Shown piece after piece: positions 35,018 to 45,994 of a stretch of DNA of 64,000 nucleotides (position 1 is its first letter; the number at the start of each line of letters is the position of its first letter). A program made the translations under genes and the position numbers. The stretch comes from Corynebacterium xerosis NBRC 16721 = ATCC 373 (GTDB lineage Bacteria; Actinomycetota; Actinomycetes; Mycobacteriales; Mycobacteriaceae). Below the pieces are notes generated by a model. The model was not told where the DNA came from, did no database searches, and saw only the letters and a program-made list of their open reading frames with translations. The stretch lies in assembly GCF_001552415.1 (NCBI RefSeq), contig NZ_BCRD01000005.1, forward strand, positions 62,001 through 126,000, read 5' to 3'.

Positions 35018-35800
35018 ATGACTTCCGACCTGAAGAGCATCGGCCTCGACTACCCGCGTTGGCAGGACGCCATCGAGGCGGCCATCAACACCGAGCATCT
35101 CTCCGTCATCGGCGAGGTCCGCGGCGGCCAGCTCGTCCGCTTCGAGGATCCGTCGGGCGCGCGCCTGCATGTCCTGGGCGTCGAGCCGTTTTCCACCTTC
35201 GCCGGTTTCGCGGGGCTGACCCAGGTCACGGCACATGTTTCCGCGCTTGACGACGTCCTGGCGCTCATCGAGATCGTCGCCGACGACCCGTCCCACCCGG
35301 ATTTCGACAAGGTCGTCGCCACCGCCACGTGCCATCTGGCGCAGTCTCCGCTTTTGGTCGACGAGGGCACGCAGACCTTCGAGCACGTCAACCTGGCGGC
35401 GCTGGGCGTGGAGGTGGCCGTCGACGTCGACGCCACCGCGTTCGAGGCCCGCACCGGCGAACGCCCGGGCGGTGTTCGCTTCACCGGCGCAGAAGCCGTC
35501 ACGGGTGCCGCCGCCGGCACCAAGGCCCCCGACGCATCGGCGACGATGTCCGGCGTGGTCAATTCCGCCACGAAGCGCACCAACCGCCTGACCGGCCAGG
35601 AGTTCTGGCTGCTGCACCTCGACGTGCCGCTGCCCATCGACGTACTGGTTCCGGCCGAGGTCACCCCGGCGCCGGAACCGGGCACCGTCGTATCCGGCAC
35701 GTTCCTGCTGGCCGGCGAAGTCATCGCACCCCAGGGCTGCGGTGATTCCTGCGGCGACGGCGGCTGCAGCTGCGGCTCGGGCGGCTGCGGCGGCCACTAG
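35018..35800 (+). CDS. Unknown protein with cysteine-rich tail
   Basis: 260 residues; family not recognised with certainty, though similar hypotheticals occur in other corynebacteria. The N-terminal half (SVIGEVRGGQLVRFEDPSG) looks like a soluble alpha/beta domain and a segment near residue 180 (MSGVVNSATKRTNRLTGQEFWLLHLDVPLPIDVLV) looks like a second beta-rich unit. The last 20 residues hold five cysteines in Gly/Asp-rich spacing and end GGH, which suggests metal binding. It is divergent from feoA with the DtxR box in the 220 bp between, so an iron link is possible. Converges on dapF. Confidence 0.8.
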   Translation: MTSDLKSIGLDYPRWQDAIEAAINTEHLSVIGEVRGGQLVRFEDPSGARLHVLGVEPFSTFAGFAGLTQVTAHVSALDDVLALIEIVADDPSHPDFDKVVATATCHLAQSPLLVDEGTQTFEHVNLAALGVEVAVDVDATAFEARTGERPGGVRFTGAEAVTGAAAGTKAPDASATMSGVVNSATKRTNRLTGQEFWLLHLDVPLPIDVLVPAEVTPAPEPGTVVSGTFLLAGEVIAPQGCGDSCGDGGCSCGSGGCGGH

Positions 35801-35858
35801 CCACCGGGCCACCCCGCGTGCGTCAGCGCGTCAGCAACACCGCGTCAGCGACGCAGCA

Positions 35859-36803
35859 TCAGACGAGCAGCGCAGAAACGTCGATCTCTCCCCTGGCCAC
35901 CAGCACGGATGGGCCGGTGAGGATCGACGTTTCTTCGTTGACCTCCACCGTCACCGTGCCACCGGGCACGTGGACGTCGACGGTTCCGGTGCCGCGGCCA
36001 GCATCGGCCAGCGCGGCCACCGCAGCGGCGACGGTGCCGGTGCCGCAGGAGCGGGTCTCCCCCACCCCACGTTCGATGACGCGCATGTGGATCGCACCCG
36101 ACTGCGCCAGCGGCGTCACCACCTCCAGGTTCACGCCCGCGGGGAACATCTCCGCGCCCACCTCGGGCACCCCGGCCAGGTCCAGCCGGGCCAGGCCATC
36201 GGGGTCGAGCCCGGGCAGCACGCACGCGAGATGCGGGTTGCCCATGTCCACGCCCACGCCCGCGTAGCGGCCGGCGCCCAGAAACGCCGTCGCCGCACCC
36301 AGCACCACGGGGGCGCCCATGTCGACGGAAACGGTGGCGCGATTGCCGGCGACGTCGTCAAGCGACACGATCTTGACCCCCGCCCGCGTGCCCACCCGCA
36401 GCGCGGACATTTCCTCGGTCAGGCCGGACGCGAACAGATGATGCGCGAAGACGCGGACGCCGTTGCCGCACATTTCGGCGATGGAGCCGTCGGCGTTGCG
36501 GTAGTCCATGAACCAGTCGTCGGCGTGGACCTCGTCGGGCCGACCGGCATGCGGCAGCGCGTCGAGGACCCCCGCCTCCACCAGCGCACCGGCGCGGGCG
36601 ACCCGCAGCAGCCCGTCGCCGCCGACGCCCGCACGGCGATCGCACAGGGCCGCGACCAGGGATTCGGTCAGGTCGAGGGCGGCGCCGGCATCGGTGGGGA
36701 TGACGAAATCGTTCTCCGTGCCGTGGCCCTTGACGAAGGCGATGGTTCCGGTGGCGGTGGTTCCGGCGTTGCCGGTCTCCGAAGCATGCGTGTGCGAGCT
36801 CAT
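35859..36803 (-). CDS. dapF: Diaminopimelate epimerase
   Basis: 314 residues. Both catalytic cysteines are seen in EMCGNGVRVFA and RSCGTGTVAAA. It converts LL- to meso-diaminopimelate for peptidoglycan and lysine. The N-terminus GTIAFVKGHGTENDFV is typical of the family; the first 18 residues are a variable Thr/Ala-rich extension. It follows miaA on the same strand by 30 bp. The other dap genes of the window are at 60.8-63.2 kb. Confidence 0.97.
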   Translation of the reverse strand: MSSHTHASETGNAGTTATGTIAFVKGHGTENDFVIPTDAGAALDLTESLVAALCDRRAGVGGDGLLRVARAGALVEAGVLDALPHAGRPDEVHADDWFMDYRNADGSIAEMCGNGVRVFAHHLFASGLTEEMSALRVGTRAGVKIVSLDDVAGNRATVSVDMGAPVVLGAATAFLGAGRYAGVGVDMGNPHLACVLPGLDPDGLARLDLAGVPEVGAEMFPAGVNLEVVTPLAQSGAIHMRVIERGVGETRSCGTGTVAAAVAALADAGRGTGTVDVHVPGGTVTVEVNEETSILTGPSVLVARGEIDVSALLV

Positions 36804-36833
36804 TGGCGCGATGCTACGCCGCCGATGTTGCCG

Positions 36834-37763
36834 TCACGTTAACGACGACAAGGCCGACAGCGCCTGTTCCCGCACACCGCCTGCCCCGGTTCCCGCCGCA
36901 TCGAGCCACGTCACGCGCGGATCGCGGTTGAACCACGACTTCTGGCGCCGGACGTAGCGGCGGGTACCGGTGATGGTGCGCTCGACGGCCTCCGCCAGGT
37001 CGTATTCGCCGTCGATGTGCGCCAGCACCTGCGCGTACCCGATGGCGCGGGAGGCGGTGACGCCGTCGCGCAGCCCCTCGCCAAGCAGCGCGTCGACTTC
37101 CTCCGGGAGGCCCAGCTCGAACATCAGGCGCGTGCGGCGGTCGATGCGCTCGTTGAGCCAGGCGGCCTCCGTGCCCAGCCCGAGGATCCGCGTGCCCCAC
37201 CGCGGCGGCGCGTCGATCGGCGGCTTCGACGCACCGAACGGCTCGCCGGTCAGCTCGATGACCTCCAGCGCGCGGACGATGCGCCGGGGGTCGCGCCGCT
37301 CGATGATCGCGGCCGCAGCCGGGTCCACCTCGGCCAGGCGGTCATGAAGCTTTTCGACGCCCACCTCCTCCTGCACGGCCTCCCACTTCGCGCGGACCGC
37401 CGGATCCGTCGGCGGGAAGCGCCAATCGTCGACGAGCGCCTGGACGTAGAGCATCGACCCGCCCACCAGGATGGGGACGCGGCCGCGCGCCAGGATCGCC
37501 TCGACGTCGGCGACGGCCTCCTCCTGGTACCGCGCCACCGACGCCGGTTCGGTGACGTCGAGGACGTCGAGCTGGTGGTGCGGGATGCCCCTGCGCTCCT
37601 CCACCGTCAGCTTGGCCGTGCCGATGTCCATGCCGCGGTAGAGCTGCATGGAGTCGACGTTGACGATCTCGCCGCCGAATTCCTCCGCCAACGCCAGGCC
37701 CAAGTCGGACTTGCCCGAGGCAGTCGGGCCGATGACGGCGATGGGTGCCACGTTCCCGGTCAC
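36834..37763 (-). CDS. miaA: tRNA dimethylallyltransferase MiaA
   Basis: 309 residues. P-loop [34 protein letters not shown] and [14 protein letters not shown] are the MiaA signatures. It adds the isopentenyl group to A37 of tRNAs reading U-starting codons, the substrate of MiaB (40797). The GTG at 37763 overlaps the upstream stop (GTGA) and has GGGAG upstream; an ATG five codons earlier is possible. Confidence 0.95.
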   Translation of the reverse strand: MTGNVAPIAVIGPTASGKSDLGLALAEEFGGEIVNVDSMQLYRGMDIGTAKLTVEERRGIPHHQLDVLDVTEPASVARYQEEAVADVEAILARGRVPILVGGSMLYVQALVDDWRFPPTDPAVRAKWEAVQEEVGVEKLHDRLAEVDPAAAAIIERRDPRRIVRALEVIELTGEPFGASKPPIDAPPRWGTRILGLGTEAAWLNERIDRRTRLMFELGLPEEVDALLGEGLRDGVTASRAIGYAQVLAHIDGEYDLAEAVERTITGTRRYVRRQKSWFNRDPRVTWLDAAGTGAGGVREQALSALSSLT

Positions 37764-38461
37764 AGTGCCCACTCCCATTCCGCCACGTGGTACCCGACGC
37801 CGTGCGGCGCGCCGCGGTAGGTGGCCTCCGCCGTAAATGACCGCGCGTCGAGCGACAGCTCGGCGCCGAAGTTCGCCAGGTCCTGCCACACGCCCAAGGT
37901 GTACAGGCCGACGGCGTCGCACGCCCGGGGGCCGAACTCGCCGAAGGGATCATGGCCGGGCTCGCCGTTGAAGCGACCATCCGCGATCGCCGCGCACGCG
38001 TCGTCGATGGGCGCAGCTTCGGGCAACAGGGTCAGGGGCGCCCGGGCCGTCAACGCGGCGGGCCCCTCCGCGACGACGATGATCGGGCCATCGCCATCGC
38101 CCGCGCCGCCGACCTCGAACGGATCGGGCAACTGCGCTGCGACGTCGACGTGCTCGGGATCGAGCCCGGCCTCGCGCACCACCCAGCGGGCCACGAGCTC
38201 CGGCAGATGCGTCCCCCCGCCGACCGCCACGTCCGCGCCCCAGGCCCGGAAGGAACCGGCGTGGGACGTCGTGAAGCGGTCATCCGGGCGGCGCACGATC
38301 AACGGCCGCGACGCGCCACCACCGGCCGGACCGGCGTCGCCCAGCACCCGCCGGGCGGCGGCCAGCACCGCGGCCCGCACCTCGGCGGCGCCGGCGTCCG
38401 CGCCCGAAAGTTCCGGGACCAGCAGCGGGGCGCCGGGAATGAGCAGGAGTCGTCGTGTCAC
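37760..38461 (-). CDS. Conserved protein, class III extradiol dioxygenase-like fold
   Basis: 233 residues from a GTG at 38461. The N-terminus [17 protein letters not shown] and the mid-part [16 protein letters not shown] with [17 protein letters not shown] match the small actinobacterial proteins that lie before miaA (Rv2728c type), annotated as extradiol ring-cleavage dioxygenase family. Activity has not been shown for this group; the metal-site histidines are not obvious here. Translationally coupled to miaA. Confidence 0.8.
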   Translation of the reverse strand: MTRRLLLIPGAPLLVPELSGADAGAAEVRAAVLAAARRVLGDAGPAGGGASRPLIVRRPDDRFTTSHAGSFRAWGADVAVGGGTHLPELVARWVVREAGLDPEHVDVAAQLPDPFEVGGAGDGDGPIIVVAEGPAALTARAPLTLLPEAAPIDDACAAIADGRFNGEPGHDPFGEFGPRACDAVGLYTLGVWQDLANFGAELSLDARSFTAEATYRGAPHGVGYHVAEWEWAL

Positions 38462-38600
38462 GCACACGAATCTACCCGGCCCACCTGCCCCGACCGGAAA
38501 CAGTTGCGGCGCGAGGCCGCGCGGTTTGCGATACTCGATGGGAGGAATGTGATCCGGCAGCCGTGCCGCGCGGCTAAAGCACCGATTGGACGAAGAACCC

Positions 38601-39938
38601 ATGACCGACAACACCCCCGCCAAGAAGCCCGGCCCCCGCCCCGGTCCCCGACCGGGAGCCATGCCCCGGCGCCCCGCGGCCACGGCCGGCAAGCCCGTGG
38701 CCCCCGCCGCCCCGCGCAAGAGCAACCCCGCCGAGTGGGGCCGCGTCGACGCCGACGGCACCGTGTGGGTGCGCACCGCCGACGGCGAGCGCCAGGTCGG
38801 ATCGTGGCAGGCCGGCACCCCGGAGGAGGGCCTGGCCCACTACGGGGCGCGTTTCGACGACCTGGCCACCGAAATCGAGCTGCTCGAGGCCCGCATCCAG
38901 TCCCACCCGGAGGAGGCCGCCACCGTGCGTGCGTCCGCCGAAGAACTGAAGGGACAGCTTCCCGACGCCGCCGTGGTCGGCGACATTGCCGCACTGGACA
39001 AGCGGCTGGGCGTCGTCCTCTCCCACGCCGATCAGGCCGGCGAGAAGGCCAAGGCCGACAAGGCCGAGCGCCGCGCCGCCGCCATCGCGCAGAAGGAGAA
39101 GCTCGCCGCCGAGGCCGAGGACATCGCCGAAAACTCCGAGGAGTGGAAGGTCGCCGGCGATCGCATCCGGGAGATCCTCACCGAGTGGAAGCAGATCCGC
39201 GGCATCGACCGCAAGACCGACGACCTGCTGTGGAAGCGCTACTCCCGCGCCCGCGACGCCTTCAACCGCCGCCGCGGCAGCCACTTCGCGGACCTCGACC
39301 GCAACCGGGCGGCCGCGCGCCGGGCGAAGGAGGCCCTGATCGAAGAGGCCGAGGCCCTGCAGCACTCCACCGACTGGGGCGAGACCGCCGCCGCCTACCG
39401 CGATCTGATGAACCGCTGGAAGGAAGCCGGCCGCGCGCCCCGCGAGGTCGACGACAAGCTGTGGAAGCGCTTCAAGGGCGCCCAGGACACGTTCTTCGCC
39501 GCGCGCAACGCCGTCAACGCCGAGCGCGACAAGGAGTTCGAGGCCAACGCCGAGGCGAAGGAGGCGCTGCTGGCCGAGTACGACGAGCGCATCCGCCCGG
39601 ACAAGGACCTCGACCACGCCCGCGCGGAGCTGCGCAAGCTCCAGGAACGCTGGGAGGAAATCGGCTTCGTCCCGCGTGGCCGCGTCCGCGAGTTCGAGGA
39701 CAAGATCGGCAAGCTGGAAAAGCGCGTCTCGGAGGCCGCCGATTCCCAATGGCGCCGCACCGACCCCGAGGCGATGGCGCGCGTCCAGCAGTTCGCCGAC
39801 CGCGCCGCCGAGTTCGAGGCCAAGGCCGCCGAGTTCGAGGCCGCCGGCAAGGCCAAGAAGGCCGAGGACGCCCGCGCCCAGGCCGCGCAGTGGCGCGAGT
39901 GGGCCGACGCCGCCGAGCGCGCCCTCGAGGAGATGTAG
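38601..39938 (+). CDS. DUF349 domain protein
   Basis: 445 residues. A Pro/Lys/Arg-rich start (1-45, KKPGPRPGPRPG) precedes three or four DUF349-type repeats rich in Glu, Arg and Trp, such as LLWKRYSRARDAFNRRRG and KLWKRFKGAQDTFFAARN, predicted to be long coiled coils. The function of DUF349 is not established; it is often near tRNA-modification genes in actinobacteria, as here (miaA, miaB). ATG at 38601 has only a weak ribosome site; an upstream TTG at 38586 is less likely. A terminator follows. Confidence 0.88.
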   Translation: MTDNTPAKKPGPRPGPRPGAMPRRPAATAGKPVAPAAPRKSNPAEWGRVDADGTVWVRTADGERQVGSWQAGTPEEGLAHYGARFDDLATEIELLEARIQSHPEEAATVRASAEELKGQLPDAAVVGDIAALDKRLGVVLSHADQAGEKAKADKAERRAAAIAQKEKLAAEAEDIAENSEEWKVAGDRIREILTEWKQIRGIDRKTDDLLWKRYSRARDAFNRRRGSHFADLDRNRAAARRAKEALIEEAEALQHSTDWGETAAAYRDLMNRWKEAGRAPREVDDKLWKRFKGAQDTFFAARNAVNAERDKEFEANAEAKEALLAEYDERIRPDKDLDHARAELRKLQERWEEIGFVPRGRVREFEDKIGKLEKRVSEAADSQWRRTDPEAMARVQQFADRAAEFEAKAAEFEAAGKAKKAEDARAQAAQWREWADAAERALEEM

Positions 39939-39957
39939 GCCCCGGCCCGACGACGAA

Positions 39958-40010
39958 GGACCTCGCCGGATCTCCGTGCCATGTGGCGCGGGATCCGGCG
40001 GGGTCCTTTT
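39958..40010 (+). terminator. Terminator after the DUF349 gene
   Basis: A 15-bp stem (39958-39972 with 39992-40006, one mismatch) is followed by TTTT. Confidence 0.8.
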
Positions 40011-40039
40011 CGGTCTTCTCCGGTGGTCGGAAGTGCGGG

Positions 40040-40804
40040 CTATTCCGCGTCGCCGGTGCCGGGCTCGCCCGTCGCACCGGGCTCTCCGGCGCGCTTTTCG
40101 CGACGGCGCTTGGAACGGTCGCGGCGATCGTCGACCATCGCGTCGATGTCCGTGCCCGTGTTGTCGATCAGGCCGGCGCGCAGGTACTGCTGCTGGGCGC
40201 GCAGGACGGGGTCATCGTGGACCTCGTCGCGACGGGCCGCCGCCAGCGCCGCCTGGAACGTCGACTTGCGGAACACCACGAAGCACATGGTGATGGCCAT
40301 GGCGATGGAAAACGCGATGCCCATGGCCAGGCCCCAGCCGATGCCCTCCGACGCCTCCGACGGCGGACGCGACTGCCGCATCCAGCCGGCGAACACCGAA
40401 TACACGGCCTGGATGCACGCCACCACCCACGTCACGAAGGCCACCACGGCCGACCGCGACAGAATCGTGGCCACCACCAGCAGGATGCCGACCAGCAGGA
40501 TGATCGAGTAGATCCGCTCGGGCACCATGGTGAAGTAGCGCTGCGCGACGTCGGTGTCCAGCAGGACGTCGAAGCCGAGCACGGAGCCCGAGTGCGGGGC
40601 GAAGAAGGTGAAGATCAGCCCGACGAGCAGGATGCCCATGGGCACGACCTGCTTGCCCAGCGTGATCTCGCCGCTGGCGCGCCGTTCGGCGGCCCGCAGG
40701 TCGCCGCGGAATTCGGAGAGCTTGTCGCGCTCGGCGGTCCCGGGCTTCCCGGCCTTCCCGCTCGTGTCCGCGTCACCGTTCGGTTCCACGTTTGACTCAG
40801 TCAC
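40040..40804 (-). CDS. Conserved membrane protein downstream of miaB
   Basis: 254 residues from a GTG that overlaps the end of miaB by eight bases. Four hydrophobic helices are seen ([79 protein letters not shown]). The C-terminus is a charged tail ([16 protein letters not shown]). Members of this family lie beside miaB in mycobacteria too (Rv2732c type). Function unknown. Confidence 0.85.
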   Translation of the reverse strand: MTESNVEPNGDADTSGKAGKPGTAERDKLSEFRGDLRAAERRASGEITLGKQVVPMGILLVGLIFTFFAPHSGSVLGFDVLLDTDVAQRYFTMVPERIYSIILLVGILLVVATILSRSAVVAFVTWVVACIQAVYSVFAGWMRQSRPPSEASEGIGWGLAMGIAFSIAMAITMCFVVFRKSTFQAALAAARRDEVHDDPVLRAQQQYLRAGLIDNTGTDIDAMVDDRRDRSKRRREKRAGEPGATGEPGTGDAE

Positions 40805-42392
40805 AACCGCAACCCCTGTCCTGATTCTCCGGCCGTTGGATGGTCGGCGACGGCCGACCCACCCCGGGCAAGCCTAGTCCCACGCCGATCGGCGCCGTGG
40901 TCGGGGTGTTGCCCGCCTCCCACATGTCGCCGGCGCGGGTGCGGCGGTGGCCGGTGACCCCGGAGTCGGCGATGAGGAAGTGCGGCGCCGATTCCGTCAC
41001 CGTCACGGTCACGTAATCGCCGGGGCGGATCTTGCCGTCGACGTGGTTCGCGTCGGCGTCGTCGTCAAGCGGAACCGGGGCGAAGTGCACCAGCCTGCCG
41101 TCGACCGCGCGGCCGGACATGCGGCGGGTTTCGGTGTTCTTCTTGCCGTCATCGGCGGTGACCAGCAGATCGAGGGTGCGGCCGACCTGCTTGGCGTTCT
41201 CCTCGGCGCTGATGCGCTCCTGCAGCTCGATCAGGCGGCCGTAGCGCTCCTTGACCACGTGCGGCGGCACCTGGTCGGCCATGTCGGCGGCGGGCGTGCC
41301 CGGGCGCGGCGAGTACTGGAAGGTGAACGCCGAGGTGAAGCGGGCGCGCTCCACCACGTCGAGCGTCGCCTGGAAATCCTCCTCCGTCTCTCCGGGGAAG
41401 CCGACGATGATGTCGGTGGTGATCGCCGCATCCGGCATCCGCTCGCGGACCTTGTCCAGGATGCCCAGGAACTTCTTCGAGCGGTAGGACCGGCGCATGT
41501 CCTTGAGCACCTTGTCCGAGCCCGACTGCAGCGGCATGTGCAGCTGCGGGGCGACGTTGGCGGTTTCGGCCATCGCGTCGATGACGTCGTCGGTGAACTC
41601 CGCCGGGTGCGGCGAGGTGAAGCGCACGCGCTCCAGGCCCTCGATCTGCCCGCACGCGCGCAACAGCTTGGAAAACGCGCTGCGATCGCGCTCCAGCGAC
41701 GGGTCGTCGAAATGCACGCCGTAGGCGTTGACGTTCTGCCCCAGCAGCGTCACCTCGGACACGCCCTGCTCGACCAGCGCCTGCACCTCGGCGAGGATGT
41801 CGCCGGGGCGGCGGTCGCGCTCCTTGCCGCGCAGCGACGGCACGATGCAGAAGGTGCAGGTGTTGTTGCAGCCCACCGACACCGACACCCAGCCGGCGTA
41901 CGGCGACTCGCGCTTGGCGGGCAGCACCGACGGGAAGTCCTCCAGCGCATCCTTGATCTCGACCTGCGCCTCGTGGTTGTGCGCCGCGCGCTCCAGCAGG
42001 GCGGGCAGCGAACCGAGATTGTGGGTGCCGAAGACCACGTCGACCCACGGTGCCTTCTTCACCACGGTCGCCTTGTCCTTCTGGGCCAGGCAGCCGCCGA
42101 CGGCGATCTGCATGCCGGGGTTGGCGTCCTTGAGCGGCTTGAGCTGGCCGAGCGTGCCGTAGAGGCGATTGTCGGCGTTTTCGCGCACCGCGCAGGTGTT
42201 GAACACGATCAGGTCGGGGCGATCGCCCTCGACCGCGGCGGCGTAGCCGTTGTCCTCGAGCAGGCCGGACAGGCGCTCGGAGTCGTGGACGTTCATCTGG
42301 CAACCGAACGTGCGCACTTCGTAGGTGCGGGGTCCGGCCGCCGAAGCTGCGTTCGGGGTGGTGGGGCTGGCATTCGGGCTGGCGTGCGTCAC
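40797..42392 (-). CDS. miaB: tRNA-2-methylthio-N6-dimethylallyladenosine synthase MiaB
   Basis: 531 residues. The UPF0004 domain carries its cysteines in [21 protein letters not shown] and GGCLAQKDK; the radical SAM cluster is [18 protein letters not shown] (CxxxCxxC); a C-terminal TRAM domain (about 400-490) binds tRNA. It adds the methylthio group to i6A37, following MiaA. A GTG at 42392 is the best start. A variable tail (about 490-531) ends with CGCD. Confidence 0.96.
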   Translation of the reverse strand: MTHASPNASPTTPNAASAAGPRTYEVRTFGCQMNVHDSERLSGLLEDNGYAAAVEGDRPDLIVFNTCAVRENADNRLYGTLGQLKPLKDANPGMQIAVGGCLAQKDKATVVKKAPWVDVVFGTHNLGSLPALLERAAHNHEAQVEIKDALEDFPSVLPAKRESPYAGWVSVSVGCNNTCTFCIVPSLRGKERDRRPGDILAEVQALVEQGVSEVTLLGQNVNAYGVHFDDPSLERDRSAFSKLLRACGQIEGLERVRFTSPHPAEFTDDVIDAMAETANVAPQLHMPLQSGSDKVLKDMRRSYRSKKFLGILDKVRERMPDAAITTDIIVGFPGETEEDFQATLDVVERARFTSAFTFQYSPRPGTPAADMADQVPPHVVKERYGRLIELQERISAEENAKQVGRTLDLLVTADDGKKNTETRRMSGRAVDGRLVHFAPVPLDDDADANHVDGKIRPGDYVTVTVTESAPHFLIADSGVTGHRRTRAGDMWEAGNTPTTAPIGVGLGLPGVGRPSPTIQRPENQDRGCGCD

Positions 42393-42635
42393 GCGGGAAA
42401 GGGTATCGCGACCGGGGACGGGTTCCCCAATTGCGCGGCCCGCACGGGTCCCGGTTTCTCGCTTGACGACGCCCGCCGGGCCACCGCCGGACCGATTCGG
42501 GCATCGCAACGGGGAAAGATGCCCGATTGTTTTACCGATCGGAAACGAAATATGAGCTTCGCCGCTTCTGCCCCGGGCAGTGATCGGAGTAACTTCATCG
42601 TCATGACAGATTCACGCATGGGCGGCGGGACCGCC

Positions 42636-43364
42636 ATGATCGCGATGGAGGGCGTCGAGAAGTACTTCGACGACTTCCACGCCCTGAAGAACATCAACCT
42701 GGAGATCCCCCGCGGCCAGGTCGTGGTCGTGCTCGGCCCGTCCGGCTCCGGCAAGTCCACCCTGTGCCGGACCATCAACCGCCTGGAGACCATCGAGGAA
42801 GGCTCCATCTACATCGATGGCGAGAAGCTGCCGGAGGAAGGCAAGCAGCTGGCCGGCCTGCGCGCCGACGTCGGCATGGTCTTCCAGTCCTTCAACCTGT
42901 TTTCGCACCTGACCATCAAGGACAACGTCACCCTCGCTCCGATGAAGGTGCGCAAGATGTCCAAGGCGGACGCCTCCGAGCTGGCCATGCGCCTGCTCGA
43001 CCGCGTCGGCATCGCGGCGCAGGCCGACAAGTACCCGGCGCAGCTGTCGGGCGGGCAGCAGCAGCGCGTGGCCATCGCCCGCGCGCTGGCCATGAACCCG
43101 AAGGTCATGCTTTTCGACGAGCCGACCTCCGCGCTCGACCCGGAGATGGTCAACGAGGTCCTCGACGTCATGGCCTCGCTGGCCAAGGAGGGCATGACCA
43201 TGGTGTGCGTCACCCACGAGATGGGCTTCGCCCGCAAGGCCGCCGACCGCATCCTGTTCATGGCCGACGGCGAGATCCTCGAGGACACCGATCCCGACTC
43301 CTTCTTCGACTCCCCCGCCACCGATCGCGCCCGGGACTTCCTGGGCAAGATCCTCGGACACTAG
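42636..43364 (+). CDS. gluA: Glutamate ABC transporter ATP-binding protein
   Basis: 242 residues. Walker [10 protein letters not shown], signature [15 protein letters not shown], Walker [13 protein letters not shown] and the H-loop VTHEMGF are intact. The start [19 protein letters not shown] matches the C. glutamicum GluA length; an ATG at 42603 in frame would add eleven residues. A weak promoter-like pair (TTGTTT 42527, TATGAG 42551) lies upstream. First gene of gluABCD; powers glutamate uptake. Confidence 0.95.
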   Translation: MIAMEGVEKYFDDFHALKNINLEIPRGQVVVVLGPSGSGKSTLCRTINRLETIEEGSIYIDGEKLPEEGKQLAGLRADVGMVFQSFNLFSHLTIKDNVTLAPMKVRKMSKADASELAMRLLDRVGIAAQADKYPAQLSGGQQQRVAIARALAMNPKVMLFDEPTSALDPEMVNEVLDVMASLAKEGMTMVCVTHEMGFARKAADRILFMADGEILEDTDPDSFFDSPATDRARDFLGKILGH

Positions 43365-43372
43365 GGGCGGTC

Positions 43373-44260
43373 ATGATGATGAACAAACCCCTGATCCGGC
43401 GCGTGGCCGCCGCGGTGACCGCCATTGGCGCGGCCGCCGCGATGGTCGCCTGCGGGTCGTCGGAGCCGCGCAGCGTCGTCGGCGACGTGCAGGCCGGCGA
43501 GGTGATCCTGGGCACCAAGTACGACCAGCCGGGGCTCGGCCTGCGCCACCCCGACAAGTCCATGGCCGGCATCGACGTCGACGTGGCCACCTACGTGGTC
43601 AACCACATCGCCGACGCCAACGGCTGGGCGCACCCCGAGATCAAGTGGCGCGAGACCCCGTCTGCGCAGCGCGAGACGCTGATCAACAACGGCGAGGTCA
43701 CCATGATCACCGCGACGTACTCGATCAACACCGGCCGCGCGAAGACCGTCGATTTCGGCGGCCCGTACCTGCTCACCCACCAGGCGCTGCTGGTGCGCGA
43801 CGATGACCGCACGCTGGAGTCCCTCGAGGACCTGGCCAACGGCCGCAAGCTGTGCTCGGTGACGGGTTCGACGCCCGCGCAGAAGATCAAGGACGCCCTG
43901 CCCGGCGTGCAGCTGCAGGAATTCGACTCCTATTCGTCCTGCGTGGAAGCGCTGTACCGGGGCAAGGTCGACGCCTTGACCACTGACGCGACCATTCTCG
44001 CCGGTTACGCCGCCCAGTACGACAACGAGCTGCGGGTCGTTCCCATGAACACCGCCGACGGCGAGCCGTTCACCAACGAGCACTACGGCATCGGCCACGC
44101 CAAGGGCGACGAGGCTTCCACGGAGGCCATCAACGAGGCCTTGCGCGAGATGTACGCCTCCGGCGAGTTCCGCCGCATCCTCGAGCGCAACCTCGGCGAA
44201 AACGCCGACACCGCCGACGAGGACGCCATCGGCGACCTGTCCTTCCTGGAAGAAAGTTAG
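43373..44260 (+). CDS. gluB: Glutamate-binding lipoprotein
   Basis: 295 residues. A signal peptide ends in the lipobox AMVACGS (Cys about 26), so the protein is anchored to the outer face of the membrane. The solute-binding domain shows [35 protein letters not shown] and [12 protein letters not shown], typical of polar amino acid binders. It delivers glutamate to GluCD. Starts nine bases after gluA; three adjacent ATG codons (43373, 43376, 43379) are possible. Confidence 0.95.
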   Translation: MMMNKPLIRRVAAAVTAIGAAAAMVACGSSEPRSVVGDVQAGEVILGTKYDQPGLGLRHPDKSMAGIDVDVATYVVNHIADANGWAHPEIKWRETPSAQRETLINNGEVTMITATYSINTGRAKTVDFGGPYLLTHQALLVRDDDRTLESLEDLANGRKLCSVTGSTPAQKIKDALPGVQLQEFDSYSSCVEALYRGKVDALTTDATILAGYAAQYDNELRVVPMNTADGEPFTNEHYGIGHAKGDEASTEAINEALREMYASGEFRRILERNLGENADTADEDAIGDLSFLEES

Positions 44261-44274
44261 GAGGCGCGACGACA

Positions 44275-44958
44275 ATGACCGATTTTTGGACCGAAGTCGG
44301 CCCGGCACTGCTGCCGGCCTTCTGGGTCACCATCAAGCTGACGTTCTTCTCGGCGATCGGCGCCCTGATCCTGGGCACCATCCTCACCGCGATGCGCGTC
44401 TCCCCCGTCGCCATTTTGCGGTCGCTGGCCACCGGCTACATCGAGGTGCTGCGCAATACGCCGCTGACGCTCATCGTCCTGTTCTGCTCCATCGGCCTGT
44501 ACCAGAATCTGGGGCTGGCCCTGGCGCCGGAGAACGACGAGTTCATCGTCAACAACAACTTCTGGCTCGCCGTCCTCGGCTTCACGCTCTACACGGCGGC
44601 GTTCGTCGCCGAGTCGCTGCGCTCGGGAATCAACACCGTGCCGTTCGGCCAGGCCGAGGCGGCCCGGTCGCTGGGCCTGCCCTTCAGCCAGGTGTTCTCC
44701 AAGATCATCTTCCCGCAGGCGTTCCGCGCGGCGATCATCCCGCTGGGCAACACGGCCATCGCCTTGACCAAGAACACGACCATCGCGTCGATGATCGGCG
44801 TCGCCGAAGCATCGCTGCTGATGAAGGAAACCCTGGAAAACAACGCCGACCTGCTGTTCCCGACCTTCGGGTTGTTCGCGCTCGGCTTCGTGATCCTGAC
44901 CTTGCCCATGGGCCTGATCTTCGGACGGGTCGGACGGAAGATGGCGGTGAAGCACTGA
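44275..44958 (+). CDS. gluC: Glutamate ABC transporter permease GluC
   Basis: 227 residues, five helices. The HisM-type signature [27 protein letters not shown] contacts the ATPase. Pairs with GluD. AGGAGG precedes the ATG, 14 bp after gluB; its stop TGA shares one base with the gluD start. Confidence 0.95.
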   Translation: MTDFWTEVGPALLPAFWVTIKLTFFSAIGALILGTILTAMRVSPVAILRSLATGYIEVLRNTPLTLIVLFCSIGLYQNLGLALAPENDEFIVNNNFWLAVLGFTLYTAAFVAESLRSGINTVPFGQAEAARSLGLPFSQVFSKIIFPQAFRAAIIPLGNTAIALTKNTTIASMIGVAEASLLMKETLENNADLLFPTFGLFALGFVILTLPMGLIFGRVGRKMAVKH

Positions 44959-45896
44959 TGAGCACCAGGGCAACCGTCCTGTACGACACCCCGGGCCCCC
45001 GGGGACGCAGGACCAATCTGATCCTCACCGTGGCGACGATCATCGTCACCGCGCTGATCTTGTGGTGGGTCGGCTCGACGCTGGCCGCCAACGGCCAGTT
45101 CGAGGCCGACAAGTGGACGCCGTTCCTCAAGTCCACGACCTGGACGACGTACCTGTTGCCGGGCTTGGTCGGCACGCTGACGGCCGCGGCGCTGTCGATC
45201 GTGCTGGCGCTGGCCATCGGCGCGGCTTTGGGGCTGGGCCGGCTGTCGGAGAAGGCCTGGCTGCGGTGGATCTGCGCCATCCTCGTGGAGTTCTTCCGCG
45301 CGGTGCCGGTGCTGATCCTGATCATCTTCGCCTACCAGCTATTCGCCCAGTACGCGGTGTTCCCGTCGGCGATGCTGTCCTTCGCGGCGGTCGTCTTCGG
45401 CCTGACGCTGTACAACGGGTCCGTCATCGCGGAGATCCTGCGGTCGGGCATCATGTCGCTGCCGAAGGGGCAGACGGAGGCCGCCTTGGCCCTGGGCCTG
45501 ACCCGCCGCCAGACGACGATCACCATCCTGCTCCCCCAGGCGGTGGCGGCGATGCTGCCGGCGCTGATCGCACAGATGGTCATCGCGCTGAAGGACTCCG
45601 CCCTGGGTTACACAATCGGCTACGTCGAGGTCGTGCGCTCCGGCATCCAGTCGGCGTCGTACTACCGGAACTTCTTCGCGGCGCTGTTGGTGGTCGCGGC
45701 GATCATGTTCCTGATCAACTTCGCCCTGACCCGCGTGGCGCAGCGCATCGAGTACCAGCTGCGCGCGGGCCGCGCCCGGCGCAACATCGTCGCGGCGGTC
45801 CCCCACCAGCCCGATCAGGGCCTGGAGACCAAGGACGAGGTCATGGTCGACTGGCACGATCCCGAGTACAAGGAGATCCGCAACCCCGGCCAGTAG
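44958..45896 (+). CDS. gluD: Glutamate ABC transporter permease GluD
   Basis: 312 residues, about five to six helices, with the EAA-type loop [21 protein letters not shown]. The charged C-terminal tail (about 260-312, [19 protein letters not shown]) is an extension beyond the permease domain. Last gene of gluABCD; a long hairpin shared with converging recX follows. Confidence 0.95.
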   Translation: MSTRATVLYDTPGPRGRRTNLILTVATIIVTALILWWVGSTLAANGQFEADKWTPFLKSTTWTTYLLPGLVGTLTAAALSIVLALAIGAALGLGRLSEKAWLRWICAILVEFFRAVPVLILIIFAYQLFAQYAVFPSAMLSFAAVVFGLTLYNGSVIAEILRSGIMSLPKGQTEAALALGLTRRQTTITILLPQAVAAMLPALIAQMVIALKDSALGYTIGYVEVVRSGIQSASYYRNFFAALLVVAAIMFLINFALTRVAQRIEYQLRAGRARRNIVAAVPHQPDQGLETKDEVMVDWHDPEYKEIRNPGQ

Positions 45897-45956
45897 GCCC
45901 GGGACCCGGATCTTCGGCCCCGCCGCCCTTCACAAGGCCGTGTACGAGGCCCCTAC

Positions 45957-45994
45957 GACGCCCGTTACGACGACAGTTCGTCGTAACGGGCGTC
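45957..45994. terminator. 17-bp perfect hairpin over the recX stop codon
   Basis: GACGCCCGTTACGACGA (45957-45973) pairs perfectly with 45978-45994 across the loop CAGT. The recX stop (45965-45967) lies inside the left arm. It sits between converging gluD and recX and has no T-run. Confidence 0.6.

Noticed and set aside
35818..35851. Three GCGTCAGC direct repeats between the Cys-tailed gene and dapF
   Set aside because: Short and degenerate; likely chance in a GC-rich spacer between converging genes.
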